A stretch of 64,000 bases of DNA from Terriglobia bacterium (GTDB lineage Bacteria; Acidobacteriota; Terriglobia; Terriglobales; Acidobacteriaceae): contig JAIQGK010000019.1 of NCBI GenBank assembly GCA_020072645.1, positions 34,599 to 98,598 of the forward strand. Reading direction: 5' to 3'. The notes beneath the pieces are model-generated. The model did no database searches and was not told the origin of the DNA. It worked only from the letters and a program-made list of their open reading frames with translations. Made by a program: the position numbers and the translations under genes. Positions 37,181 to 46,486 of the stretch are shown here, in pieces. Positions within the stretch are counted from its first letter, which is position 1. The number at the start of each line of letters is the position of its first letter.

Positions 37181-37339
37181 TTAGTCGTCGTCGCCATCTG
37201 ATGCGAGCGTGCAGAACGTGGTGGTCACGTCTCTGTTGGGATTTGTGAAAAATCCGCCGGTGATCACTTCAAGCTCTTGCGGAGTTAAGTCCCGAGCCAA
37301 CTGGCCTCTGAGTACACGATTGTCCTGTGGTTTCGACAT
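37181..37339 (-). CDS. Graspetide-type precursor peptide 2
   Basis: A 52-residue peptide with AAGGAG before the ATG at 37339. The leader shows NRVLRGQLARDLTPQELE, then VITGG. The core is FFTNPNRDVTTTFCTLASDG followed by DDD, the same as precursor 1 except Asn for His at core position 6. Gene and flanking DNA are so similar to precursor 1 that a recent tandem duplication is evident, including the hairpin after the stop. One Cys per core. Together they would raise precursor dosage. Confidence 0.85.
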   Translation of the reverse strand: MSKPQDNRVLRGQLARDLTPQELEVITGGFFTNPNRDVTTTFCTLASDGDDD

Positions 37340-37408
37340 GATTTTTCTCCTTGATGAATTGTTCTAACGGTGTTTCACGTTCGTCCTCTGACCCGCAGTC
37401 CTGGCGTG

Positions 37409-37570
37409 CTAGGAAGGGTCGCAGAGAACATCGACGATGGGGCCATTTTTGTGAAGCGAGGTGCCCTGGCATCCAGTGGTTCCACCCGCAACGTGCTGCA
37501 CTTCTTCAGGCGACAACTCGCGGGCGCCCATACGATTCAGTACTCGGTTCGACGTGCTTTGCTCCAACAT
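37409..37570 (-). CDS. Double-glycine-leader precursor peptide 3, divergent core
   Basis: A 53-residue peptide with AAAGGAG about 8 nt before the ATG at 37570. The leader NRVLNRMGARELSPEEVQ, then HVAGG is closer to the orphan peptide at 28115 (NRILGRMGARELS) than to precursors 1 and 2. The core after GG is TTGCQGTSLHKNGPIVDVLC, then DPS. It lacks the TTT...DGDDD pattern and has two Cys instead. It may be a substrate with other modifications, or not be modified by the neighbouring ligase. It heads the row of three peptide genes. Confidence 0.8.
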   Translation of the reverse strand: MLEQSTSNRVLNRMGARELSPEEVQHVAGGTTGCQGTSLHKNGPIVDVLCDPS

Positions 37571-38198
37571 GAATTTGCTCCTTTTTGTAAGTAAGGTATT
37601 TTCTAACCCTGTAATGGATCAAAACCAAAACCCCGGGATCGGTCGTTCTGCATCGCTGTTGCGGGCACTTTCAATACCCGAAACGGAACGAAATAGATTT
37701 GCAAGCATTAAAAAAAGCTTAAAAAGAATTGTTCTCAGCTTCAATGTTTCAGCTGGAATTTTCACGTTTGCCATTCCCAGAATGGGAGAGAGATGATGCG
37801 CGATTGCAGGCAACCTTTTCTGTCTAATGTAGAAGGACTTCGATTCACTCGGCGTTTTGACGTTAAGCGGTTCGCAAAAACGAAGAAGAGCGTGCGCAGA
37901 AACTCGCAGACTCTATTGCAATAAGCATAAGAAAAGGTGTTCTTAGAAATCGAATTTAAAGTTTTATTGCAGGATGGCAGGTAAATGCGGGAGATCCATT
38001 AAATTGGTTTGGATTTTCCTCTTCGGGCGCCGATCAAAAATAGGGTCTGCTTCGCAAGAGGCAGGCCATAATCGCCTACGGTTTAGTATCAGCACAGCGT
38101 AAGTCGATTCCACCACCCGGCAAGAGCACAAGAGGCACGGCCAAGGCACGTGCCTCCTAATGTTTGTGGTCTTCTTTGCGAGCGACCTTCAAAGCTGC
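37571..38198. other. 628 bp gap upstream of the precursor genes
   Basis: Holds the promoter of the peptide genes (minus strand), probably within 37600-37800, where the DNA is AT-rich (AAAAAAAGCTTAAAAAGAAT). An imperfect palindrome CCATTCCCAGAATGGG at 37771-37786 is a candidate operator. Short ORFs on both strands (for example ATG at 37794) have poor ribosome sites and were not accepted. Confidence 0.4.
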
Positions 38199-38906
38199 CT
38201 ATCGACGGCCGTTGCCGCTGCGTGATCCACCGCCGCCACGCGATCCGCCACCACTATGCGATCCGCCACTATATGATCTGCCGCCGCCATAGGAACGGCC
38301 ACGGCTGTATGACCCGCCGCCACGATACGATCCGCCGCCGCTATATGACCTGCCGCTGTAGCGTGATTGGCCACCGCTGTAGCCGCGTCCAGCGCCGTTG
38401 TAATTGCGGCTGCCGCCATCGCGGAATCCCGGGCCATTGCCGTTAAAAGCGCGATATCCGGTGCCGCCGCGGAAGTGATTGTCAGCTCTGTAGCCATGGC
38501 CGTCATTGTGGAAGCTGCGGTAGCCGCCATGGAAATGGTCGTCGCCATGAAACGTGCGGAATCCGTCATGGAAGAAATGATCATCTCCGTGGAAGCGGTG
38601 GAATCCGTCATGGAACCAGAAGCTGTTGAAGTAATACGGCCGATAGAACCCAGGATACCTGTAGTAGAAGTTGCTCCACGGCCCAACGCCGATGAACACC
38701 CCGTCCACGAAATAGCTTGGGCCCCAGTAACCATACGGTGCGCAGTCATACGGATAATAGGAATAAAACCCGTATTCGCACACAGGAGGCGGATTGTAGA
38801 AGCCATAGCTCGGCCCAATCTGCACGCCGAACGAAACCTGTGCCTGTAAATATGCTGCGGGCAGAAGCAAAACAGCCAGCAGAGCGAGAAACTTAAGGTG
38901 TCTCAT
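38199..38906 (-). CDS. Exported Gly/Ser/Tyr/His-rich protein
   Basis: About 235 residues from the ATG at 38906. It has a signal peptide (MRHLKFLALLAVLLLPAAYLQAQ), then an aromatic-rich region (YGFYSYYPYDCAPYGYWGPS) with two Cys. Next come His/Phe repeats (FHDGFHRFHGDDHFFHDGFR) and finally low-complexity Gly/Ser/Arg/Tyr repeats (SYSGGGSYRGGGSYSRGRS). This is a typical acidobacterial envelope or matrix protein of unknown role. The low-complexity composition, not homology, makes the antisense strand also look open. Confidence 0.75.
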   Translation of the reverse strand: MRHLKFLALLAVLLLPAAYLQAQVSFGVQIGPSYGFYNPPPVCEYGFYSYYPYDCAPYGYWGPSYFVDGVFIGVGPWSNFYYRYPGFYRPYYFNSFWFHDGFHRFHGDDHFFHDGFRTFHGDDHFHGGYRSFHNDGHGYRADNHFRGGTGYRAFNGNGPGFRDGGSRNYNGAGRGYSGGQSRYSGRSYSGGGSYRGGGSYSRGRSYGGGRSYSGGSHSGGGSRGGGGSRSGNGRR

Positions 38907-39138
38907 AAGGACCCCCTTCAAAAGGCGCCGGACTGTCGCTGGCAAAGAACCGATGGCCGAACGGCTAACCGGCTACCTGACTTAATACTAACCACGATCT
39001 CTGAAAAAAGTTGTGCGCCCGGTCACGCTTCAAACGTTTGTCTTCCGCGAGGTTAACCTATCTTTACAGTGGTGTTCTTGATACCCTCGCCCTCGAAAGA
39101 GTTGGCCTTCGCCGATCAATGCCTTCCGTGGGCGACCC

Positions 39139-39225
39139 TCGTAAGTTTTCTGCGTTTCCCAGCATCGCTGGGAGGTTTTTCTTTGCGCCCCTTCGTGCAC
39201 CTTGCGGTTAAAAGTTTCTGATCTT
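39139..39225. repeat. Dispersed repeat piece within a 565 bp gene-free stretch (38907-39471)
   Basis: TTTCTTTGCGCCCCTTCGTGCACCTTGCGGTTAAAAGTTTCTG is the same kind of phrase as at 9230-9275 (TTTGTGTTCCTTCGTGTCCTTTGTGGTAAAAGTT). It is preceded by a short inverted repeat CCCAGCATCGCTGGG. The rest of the spacer shows no gene. GGAG at about 39461 is the ribosome site of the large gene that follows. Confidence 0.6.
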
Positions 39226-39471
39226 CCCGATGACATGTTTCGTCAGTGATGACGCGCAATTCCTCATCGATTCTGAAACGAAGACGCAACCCCATTTCGA
39301 AATACTGTCTGACCGAACGATGAAAGGATTTCGAGTTTCTCCGGCGTCCGACGAACCCTTTGCTCACAAATGGACTGTGATCCGGCTTGTATCTTTCAGC
39401 TTGTGTTTTTGCTTGAACTACTATAAAAACCAGAGCACCTGGATAGCGGATTTCTTAGGCTGGAGAACCTC

Positions 39472-42400
39472 ATGGGCTTTCGTTCTTTTCTAAAACTTAT
39501 AGTTGTACTACTTTTCATTGGAGCTATGCCGGTGCATGCATCCGGCCAAACTAAGAATGAAGTCCGGGCTTTATTGGGTGAACTACCTACTGCATTTGAG
39601 CCCAATGAAGGTCAAGCCGCCAAAGGCTATACATTCGTGGCTCGCCGCCCGGAGCTCACCGCGGCATTTGCGCCCACCTTTGCCGATTTGTCCGTACGTG
39701 GCAACAACAATAGCGCAGCCCATCTGCGGCTTCGGTTCATACACGGGGCTGCGCAGGCAATTGAAGGCGAAAACAAGCTGGGATCAAAGACCAATTACAT
39801 GCTCGGGAATGGTCCGGAAGAGTGGCACACGGGTGTGGCGAACTACGGCCGCCTGCGGTATAGAGACCTCTATCCCGGAATAGATCTGGTCTTCTACGGC
39901 AATGGGGAGCAACTGGAGCACGATTTTGTAATTGCTCCGGGCGCTGATCCATCCAGAATCCATTTCCAGTTGGAGGGAGGCAATGAGATTCATCTGGAGC
40001 CGAATGGCGATCTTAGGTTGAACCTGCGTGACGGGGAGCTTGTGTTGCGTCGTCCCAGCGCCTACCAGGAGGGGAAGGACCACGCTCAGAAAATCGACGT
40101 TGCTTTTGTGCTCAAAGGATCAGCAATCGGATTTCGTGTTGGACGTTATGATCGCTCTCGTCCACTCATCGTTGATCCGGTCATGGTTTTTTCCACTTAC
40201 CTTGCCGGCGGCACGGTGGAATTCTTAAATGCGGTCACCGTGGATGGGGCGGGCAATGTCTACGTAACGGGTTTCACCGCTTCGCCGGATTTCCCAACTA
40301 CGCCAACATCTTTTCAGCCGACCTGCCCCACCTGCGTTCCAGCCAGCCGGCAGGGTGACGCCTTTGTCAGCAAACTGGATCCCACGGGCAAGACTCTGGT
40401 GTATTCCACCTTTCTGGGCGGCAGCGCTCAGGACAGCGGCTCCAGCATAAGTGTTGACGCGAACGGAAACGCGTTGGTGGCGGGCATCACCAGCTCCCTG
40501 AATTTCCCATCACTCAATCCCATCAACCCGACTCCTCCATGCTGCAATCTCAATCTGCTTTTTGTCACATCACTCTCGCCGGACGGCTCCGCGCTTAATT
40601 ACTCGGGATTGGTTGGCTCCATATCGTTTAACACCAGTGTGTCTCTTGCGGCAGATGCCTCGGGCAACGCTTACATCGCAACGCAAACCGATTCCGTGGA
40701 TTTTCCCGTATCTGCGGGCACCTTCTCGGGGATACCTGCCACGAATTCCGCGCATACGCTGATAGTTCTCAAAGTCAGTCCGACCGGGAGCCTGCTCTAC
40801 TCGACAGCAATTCCCGGCACGGCGACTCCAACGTTCGATTCAACGACCAATAATTTCACCCCAGCGGCCATCGCCGTGGATGCTTCTGGAAACGCTTTTG
40901 TGGCAGGCACGGCCGGGGCAGGCTTGCCGGCCACACCTGGAGTATTAGCCGGAACGTTACCGGCAGACGCCTCATTTAGGACCGCCTACGCACTAAAACT
41001 GGACGCTACAGCTGCGAACCTGCTCTATGCCACGTACATTCCTGAGACGGTTTTCGGCAATGCCCTGGCAATCGATGGAACCGGCGGAGCCTATATCGCA
41101 GGCGATACGAATTCGTCCAAGTTACCAGTGCCGATCAATGCAGCTATCCCGTCTCCAAACTGTACGGGCACGTCCTGCACTCTCGGTTACATTGTGAAGC
41201 TGAACTCCACCGCGACCCAACAGGTGACCGCCACCTACATGACAGGGACATCCACCGCAAACCAGTTCAACTCGGTGAAGGCGTTGGCGCTTGACGCGGC
41301 CGGAAACGTCTATGCGGTCGGCACAACGTCGGAGCCTACGTTCCCTGTGAAGGACCCTCTGCAATCTATCCTGCAGCACTCTGTCAGCTTCTCGGAGTCC
41401 GCATTTGTGTCTGAGCTGAGCAATGACCTCTCGACACTTTTGTTTTCCACGTTTCTGAGCGGTACAACGGGAGCGTTTCCTCAGGGCGTTGCCGCAGGTC
41501 CAAGTGGCCGGCTGATCGTAGCTGGTATTACTTCAGACACTGACTTTCCCACCACGCCTGGAGTATTTCAGAGTGTACTGCCGGTGGTGAGCACTGGATT
41601 TATTCCACAACACGGATTCATCGCGTCAATCGACCTGGCCACTGCCGCTGCTTCGGTCTGCCTGGATAAGCCAGTGCTGAATTTCGGCGGTGTACTGGTC
41701 AATACAAGCGCTTCGCAGACCTTGAACGTGACCAATTGCGGCAACGCCGATCTCCACGTGACGTCCCTGTCCGCATCCTCGCCCAGATTTACTGCAGCCG
41801 GCTGTACGGCTGCGGTCACGCCCGGCAATTCATGCACCGTCACCGTGACCTACTCTCCGATTGACACGACCGTGGCGAGCGCGAGCCTCACCATCACTGA
41901 CGATGCGGGGCTTTCACCCCAAATTGTGGGGTTGTCAGGGCTCGGCGGATTTCCCCAGGTTTCCCTGCCTATCGGAATATTCTTCGGCGACCTCCCGATT
42001 GGGACCACTGCGGCAACGGGATCCGTGCTCCTTCAAAACACGGGACAAGGCGCCCTGAACATAGCAAACATCACTGTGAGCGGAGACTATTCGATCCAGA
42101 CAAACGGGTGCGGAACTCAAGTACTTGCTGGAAACTTTTGTCTCCTGTCTTTGAATTTCAGTCCGACGCTCGCAGGCAGCCGTTCCGGCACATTGACGAT
42201 TACCGATAACGCCCAGGGTAGCCCGCACACGGTTCCTCTCGACGGTAACGGCCTGGGCCAGTTGCCACTTCCAGTCATAACCAGGGCTCCAGCCGTTGCC
42301 ACGAACGGCGCGGGCAGGCTGTCTGTACAAGGCCGCAACTTCTTTCCCAACTCAACACTCCAGTGGAACGGAAGCGCACGGCAAACAACATTTGTGAGCG

Positions 42401-44055
42401 AGTTTTCCCTGATCGCCCAACTCACGGCGGCCGACCTTTCTCAGATAGGTGAGGCCGCAGTCACGGTACTGAATGGTGCGCCCGGAGGCGGACCCTCAAA
42501 CCAGGTTTTTGTCCCGGTTTTTGCTCCAATCGCGGTTGATGCGCAAGATATAGTCCTGGATCCTCTGAGGAACGTGATCTATGCCTCGGTGGGCGCCAAC
42601 GCTGTTGCCAATGCCAATAGCATTGTCGTTATTGACCCGGCCAGCCGGCAGATCGTCAACTCCTTTGCCGTGGGCAACAATCCTGACAAGCTGGCGGTTT
42701 CCGACGATGGACAGTTCCTCTACGTGGGACTGGATGCGACCAGTAGCGTGGCCCAGCTTGCTCTTCCTGCTGGTACAGTAAACGGCACAGCAGCACTTGG
42801 CAGCAATGTTTTTGGCGGCTTCGCAGCCGGAGCTATAAGCGTGTTGCCGGGCCTGCCACACAGCTATGTTGTTTCCGTAATCCAACCTAAAGTTTCACCC
42901 AGCTTCGATCACGCGCTGGTGTTTGACGACTTCACGGCGCGGCCCAATCAGGTCAGCAGAGTCGCTTCAGGCCCCACGGTAGAAGCCGACGCTTTTACCT
43001 TCTTGGGCAACGATGCGACCAAGCTCTATGCAAGCACCGTGAACCTGTTCCCTGATTCCTTTTACCGCATCACCCTCGACGCAAATGGCTTGAGTTTTAT
43101 CGACGAAACCCAGAGCATCGCGGGCGGCCTGCTTGAAGGCGATGGCACGTCGATCTTTGTATCCAACGGCAGGGTGATTGACCCAGCGGCAAAGGTGGAC
43201 AAAGGCGTGTTCTTGCTCAGCGGATCGTCGAGCGCCTTGAAGGTTGATGTCGCCGCTTCACGCAGCTTTTTTGGTGAATTTGCATTTGCCGGCCCCTTCC
43301 TCCAGCGCCCGACTGCTCAGATTGAAGCATTTGACAATCGCTCAGGCGGACTTATCGGGCAGATTCAGTTTCAGGGGCAGACTCTTTCCTCCACACTTTC
43401 CTCTATGCTGCGTTGGGGAACAGATGGGCTGGCCCTGAAGATGTCAACCAGCCTAACGCAGAATTCGGTTGTAGTTCTGCGGACCGGCCTGACAAGCCGT
43501 GCCCCCGCGCCGGGATTTCAGATTTCCGGGACAGGCGTCCTCAACGGCTACATCCCGCCCGTGACAATTGCAGCCGGCGGTAGTGCGACGTTCAATCTGA
43601 GCTTTAAGACCGACCCGGGATTTGCGGGGCAGATTACGCTTTCCTGTTCCGGCCTGCCCGCCGCGTCCGCGTGCACACCTAGTCCCACAACCTTGACTGT
43701 CCCTGCCTCCGGGTCGCTTACGACAACGGTGACGATCTCCACAACCAAACAAGTCGCTTCCGCTGCTCCTTTGAATGTGGGATGGACTGGGACCTTAGCT
43801 TTTGCGGCCATGTTTATGTTCCCCTTCGGGATGGTCTTAGCATGCCGCGACCGGCGGCGTCGTTGCCATTCAGTGTTACCCATTGGCGTGTTGCTGATAG
43901 CAGGTGCGATTTCTGGGTGCGGCGGAGGCGGGGGCAGCACTCCACCGCCTCCCCCTCCGCCAAATTTCACTTCCGCGGGTACGTATAACGTGCTGTTCAC
44001 GGCTACCAGCGGCACTGTGAGCAGGCAAGTCAACCTGACGGTGATCGTGCAATAG
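39472..44055 (+). CDS. Giant exported SBBP/choice-of-anchor beta-propeller protein
   Basis: 1527 residues. It has a signal peptide (LIVVLLFIGAMPVHASGQ), then a DUF7948-type N-terminal domain (FEPNEGQAAKGYTFVARRPE; GIDLVFYGNGEQLEHDF). About seven SBBP repeats follow, of the form AFVSKLDPTGKTLVYSTFLGG and VDASGNAFVAGTAG. Next come two choice-of-anchor D (ASPM-SPD-2-Hydin-like) Ig-like domains (LNFGGVLVNTSASQTLNVTNCG), an IPT/TIG-like domain, and a YncE-like propeller (NVIYASVGANAVANANSIVVIDP). Near the end are a transmembrane segment (LAFAAMFMFPFGMVLACRDRRRR) and a lipobox-like GAISGCGGGG with a poly-Pro tract. It likely acts on the cell surface, possibly in adhesion. GGAG lies 7 nt before the ATG. 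Confidence 0.9.
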   Translation: MGFRSFLKLIVVLLFIGAMPVHASGQTKNEVRALLGELPTAFEPNEGQAAKGYTFVARRPELTAAFAPTFADLSVRGNNNSAAHLRLRFIHGAAQAIEGENKLGSKTNYMLGNGPEEWHTGVANYGRLRYRDLYPGIDLVFYGNGEQLEHDFVIAPGADPSRIHFQLEGGNEIHLEPNGDLRLNLRDGELVLRRPSAYQEGKDHAQKIDVAFVLKGSAIGFRVGRYDRSRPLIVDPVMVFSTYLAGGTVEFLNAVTVDGAGNVYVTGFTASPDFPTTPTSFQPTCPTCVPASRQGDAFVSKLDPTGKTLVYSTFLGGSAQDSGSSISVDANGNALVAGITSSLNFPSLNPINPTPPCCNLNLLFVTSLSPDGSALNYSGLVGSISFNTSVSLAADASGNAYIATQTDSVDFPVSAGTFSGIPATNSAHTLIVLKVSPTGSLLYSTAIPGTATPTFDSTTNNFTPAAIAVDASGNAFVAGTAGAGLPATPGVLAGTLPADASFRTAYALKLDATAANLLYATYIPETVFGNALAIDGTGGAYIAGDTNSSKLPVPINAAIPSPNCTGTSCTLGYIVKLNSTATQQVTATYMTGTSTANQFNSVKALALDAAGNVYAVGTTSEPTFPVKDPLQSILQHSVSFSESAFVSELSNDLSTLLFSTFLSGTTGAFPQGVAAGPSGRLIVAGITSDTDFPTTPGVFQSVLPVVSTGFIPQHGFIASIDLATAAASVCLDKPVLNFGGVLVNTSASQTLNVTNCGNADLHVTSLSASSPRFTAAGCTAAVTPGNSCTVTVTYSPIDTTVASASLTITDDAGLSPQIVGLSGLGGFPQVSLPIGIFFGDLPIGTTAATGSVLLQNTGQGALNIANITVSGDYSIQTNGCGTQVLAGNFCLLSLNFSPTLAGSRSGTLTITDNAQGSPHTVPLDGNGLGQLPLPVITRAPAVATNGAGRLSVQGRNFFPNSTLQWNGSARQTTFVSEFSLIAQLTAADLSQIGEAAVTVLNGAPGGGPSNQVFVPVFAPIAVDAQDIVLDPLRNVIYASVGANAVANANSIVVIDPASRQIVNSFAVGNNPDKLAVSDDGQFLYVGLDATSSVAQLALPAGTVNGTAALGSNVFGGFAAGAISVLPGLPHSYVVSVIQPKVSPSFDHALVFDDFTARPNQVSRVASGPTVEADAFTFLGNDATKLYASTVNLFPDSFYRITLDANGLSFIDETQSIAGGLLEGDGTSIFVSNGRVIDPAAKVDKGVFLLSGSSSALKVDVAASRSFFGEFAFAGPFLQRPTAQIEAFDNRSGGLIGQIQFQGQTLSSTLSSMLRWGTDGLALKMSTSLTQNSVVVLRTGLTSRAPAPGFQISGTGVLNGYIPPVTIAAGGSATFNLSFKTDPGFAGQITLSCSGLPAASACTPSPTTLTVPASGSLTTTVTISTTKQVASAAPLNVGWTGTLAFAAMFMFPFGMVLACRDRRRRCHSVLPIGVLLIAGAISGCGGGGGSTPPPPPPPNFTSAGTYNVLFTATSGTVSRQVNLTVIVQ

Positions 44056-44191
44056 CAACTAAATGTAAGCCCAGTGCGCGATGCCCCGGCGGATGAGCAA
44101 AGAGTTGAGTGATTCGGATGGGCCGAACTCGAAGGCTTTCCCAGCTATCCGCGGCCATTGGTAGAATTATTTTGTCCTTTCTTTCCGTCTT

Positions 44192-44659
44192 ATGAAAAAG
44201 ACTCAGTCGACTCGTCCCATCTGGTCGCGGGCGAAGATTGTCCTGGTTTCGGCCGGGGCGGCCGTTGCTGTGCTGGCCGCGTCATTGCTCACGCAGTGGC
44301 TCATCTATGATGACTGGCTTCATCGCACCGGGCCATTGCGCATTGTGGGCACATGCATTGCCACGGTAGTGACATTCATTTTTGCGCTGCGCTGGCAACT
44401 GGCGATCCGCGAACGGCAGCTTGAGATGGTACGCCGCATGGAAATGATTCTGCAGATGAATGATCGCATCCGCAATGCGCTGCAGGCGATTGAATGCCTT
44501 ACCTACGTGGCGCAGCCGGAAGCCACAGCTTCCGTCCGCCAGTCGGTGGACGTGATTGACAGCGTGCTGCGCGAGGTGCTGGCCGACTCAGGACAGCCGC
44601 ATGAAGCGACACGCCCCAAAGATGACGCATGGCAAAGCAAGCGATCAAAATCGGCTTAG
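44192..44659 (+). CDS. Two-span membrane protein with a kinase-like dimerisation helix
   Basis: 155 residues. Two transmembrane helices (IVLVSAGAAVAVLAASLLTQWLIY and IVGTCIATVVTFIFALRW) are followed by a long amphipathic region (ERQLEMVRRMEMILQMNDRIRNALQAIECLTYVAQP). The region resembles the DHp helix of histidine kinases (RIRNALQAIE) but has no phosphoacceptor His and no ATPase domain. It may be a regulatory fragment or a membrane coiled-coil protein. Function unknown. The preceding 136 bp spacer has no feature that I can name. Confidence 0.65.
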   Translation: MKKTQSTRPIWSRAKIVLVSAGAAVAVLAASLLTQWLIYDDWLHRTGPLRIVGTCIATVVTFIFALRWQLAIRERQLEMVRRMEMILQMNDRIRNALQAIECLTYVAQPEATASVRQSVDVIDSVLREVLADSGQPHEATRPKDDAWQSKRSKSA

Positions 44660-44697
44660 CCGGCAGGAACCTCTCGCCGCATACTTGCGCAGATCAA

Positions 44698-44945
44698 AAC
44701 CTTTAACCACTAACCACAAAGGACACGAAGGAGCACAAAGGAAGGGCTAAGGATCAAGATCCCATCCTAATTTCTGGCTTTCTCCGCGCGTCCCTGCGCG
44801 GTGAGCTTTTTTCTTTTTAATTCGGCGATTTTGGCAATCTTGGCAATTCTTTTCGATCAGCGCTCGTCTGCGTAAATCTGCGGCGAGTTGATTTGGCTTT
44901 TCCTCTGTGTTGCTTCGTGTCCTTTGTGGTTAAAGAGGTTGCAAA
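44698..44945. repeat. Dispersed repeat cluster
   Basis: AACCACTAACCACAAAGGACACGAAGGAGCACAAAGG, then CGATCAGCGCTCGTCTGCGTAAATCTGCGGCGAG, then CTCTGTGTTGCTTCGTGTCCTTTGTGGTTAAAGAGG. The first and last pieces are inverted relative to each other, so the stretch could fold back. A hairpin CGCGCGTCCCTGCGCG lies between. Related to the array at 17866-18310. Confidence 0.75.
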
Positions 44946-45458
44946 TTACTGCTGATTGCCAACCGCTGAACGGCTTAGGTCTTCGCGGGAGGCAGCGGAT
45001 GCCTTGAGTTCTCCCAGGGCTCGTTGTCCCTTGAACCATTGGAAGATGAAGAAGCCATGAATGCCAAAAGACCAAAGTGAAAACATGGCGATGAGGGGCA
45101 TCATATCTGCCGCGTAAAGAATCACACCAACCCAAAAGGCCCAACGCTGGCCCTTGCGCCCCGCCACACCCAGGCCCACAAGAGCAAGCACCCATGCGGC
45201 GGCCGCAGCACGCAACACAAGAGGATTCGTCCGGACCAACTCGCCTCCATAAAACGTTAGCAGGTCAATGAATCCGATGTTGACGAAGGCGAACAGCCTG
45301 ATCGGGAGCAGGCCCGTGCCCAGGCCGGCGAGGCCGGCGGCGACGAAGAAATACATCGCGTAGCTCTGGACGTCACTGCGGAGATCAGCAAGGCGATGTT
45401 CTTCTGCGGCTTTATAGTCTTGATCGGAACGGCCTGCGCCCACGTTGAGGGTTTGCAT
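44946..45458 (-). CDS. Multi-span membrane protein of unknown function
   Basis: 170 residues from the ATG at 45458 (a GTG at 45476 would add six). About four hydrophobic spans: SYAMYFFVAAGLAGLGTGLL, then PLVLRAAAAAWVLALVGLGV, WAFWVGVILYAADMMPLIAM and FSLWSFGIHGFFIFQWF. The N-terminus is charged and cytoplasmic (RSDQDYKAAEEHRLADLRSDVQ). No family recognised with confidence. The 3' end joins a repeat cluster directly. Confidence 0.7.
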   Translation of the reverse strand: MQTLNVGAGRSDQDYKAAEEHRLADLRSDVQSYAMYFFVAAGLAGLGTGLLPIRLFAFVNIGFIDLLTFYGGELVRTNPLVLRAAAAAWVLALVGLGVAGRKGQRWAFWVGVILYAADMMPLIAMFSLWSFGIHGFFIFQWFKGQRALGELKASAASREDLSRSAVGNQQ

Positions 45459-45681
45459 AGGGCGAATATCATGCACCAGGAGTGGGTTTGATTCAACAGG
45501 AAATCAGGAAAGCCAAAACCTTTGGAAACCCAGAGGAACGGAGGGGGAAGATCGCCGTGATCCCACCCCATCGAGCTAAAACCGGGCTCGCTGGACCCGG
45601 TGATCGCCGTGATCGGAAGAGCAATTTCTTACCGACGAGGCGCATTGCCGCCATGAGAGGCGGCCAAATCCGCATGGATCC

Positions 45682-46086
45682 TTACTTTGTGTGCAAGCTT
45701 TCTGCCTGATGCTCTTTGAGGCTTTGCTTTAAGAGGTCATGGAGTGTATCCACAGAATGGAAGAGCGACGTCATGCCGCTGGTCTTGAACGTGACCGCTC
45801 GCCGTTCGACGTCCGCGCAAATGTTTTTTGCCAACTGGTCAAATCGACGCAAACGTTCCCCGGCTAAAAAGCCAACCATGGTGTCCGAGGCTTTCTCTCC
45901 CTGGCGCGCATAGATCAGTTCGCTGACATTCCAGGCAGCCAGGCGGACGTTGTCCACGGCATAGCGAAATTCCTGCACCGTTGCAGGGTCCGGAGCGGGC
46001 TCTAACTGGAACCGTTGTGCCAGTCGTTTTAGCTCGGACGTCAAGCGTCTGGTATCGGCTTCCAAAGTCGACGGAACAGTGGTCAT
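45682..46086 (-). CDS. Helical hypothetical protein
   Basis: 134 residues from the ATG at 46086, chosen because GAGGTG precedes it; the longer frame from 46203 lacks support. It is helical throughout (ADTRRLTSELKRLAQRFQLEP; ATVQEFRYAVDNVRLAAWNVSELI; LHDLLKQSLKEHQAESL). No signal peptide, membrane segment or recognised domain. It is probably a cytoplasmic helical bundle. Related small acidobacterial proteins often stand alone, as here. Confidence 0.6.
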   Translation of the reverse strand: MTTVPSTLEADTRRLTSELKRLAQRFQLEPAPDPATVQEFRYAVDNVRLAAWNVSELIYARQGEKASDTMVGFLAGERLRRFDQLAKNICADVERRAVTFKTSGMTSLFHSVDTLHDLLKQSLKEHQAESLHTK

Positions 46087-46189
46087 GAGCACACCTCGTT
46101 GCCACACATTGTAGCTTGGAGTTGGCTGTATTCGTCCGGGACGGAAAGTGACGCAAGTAACGCGAACGAAGGAATTGCGCAGATCAAGA

Positions 46190-46410
46190 ACCCTTAACCA
46201 CAAAGGAACACAGAGGAAGATCGGGTGATCTGGTGATCGCGCGTGATCGGGTGATCGGAAAAGGCTACAACTACCACGGAGGCAGAGACGCGGATCGAGG
46301 AAATTGAAGAACAGCTTTAACTACAGAGGACACGAAGGAACACAGAGGTAAAGCCAACTTATCCTTGGGCTCTACTCAGCGCCTTCGCGTCTCCGTGGTG
46401 AACGGTCGGC
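46190..46410. repeat. Dispersed repeat cluster upstream of proS
   Basis: AACCACAAAGGAACACAGAGGAAGATCGGGTGATCTGG, CGCGTGATCGGGTGATCGGAAAAGG, CTACCACGGAGGCAGAGACGCGGATCG and ACAGAGGACACGAAGGAACACAGAGG. It contains the same words as the array at 17866-18310 in reverse orientation. It fills most of the 400 bp spacer before proS. Confidence 0.75.
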
Positions 46411-46486
46411 CTTGTTACAATAATCGTTTACCCCCGATCACGGCTTTTGCTAATTACCAAATACTAAGTACTGAGGACTGCATTTC

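Noticed and set aside
37619..37813. Small ORFs upstream of the precursor genes
   Set aside because: No Shine-Dalgarno, no leader motif; the stretch looks like promoter DNA.
38367..38849. Open frames opposite the Gly-rich exported protein
   Set aside because: Composition mirrors low-complexity coding on the other strand; no ribosome site.
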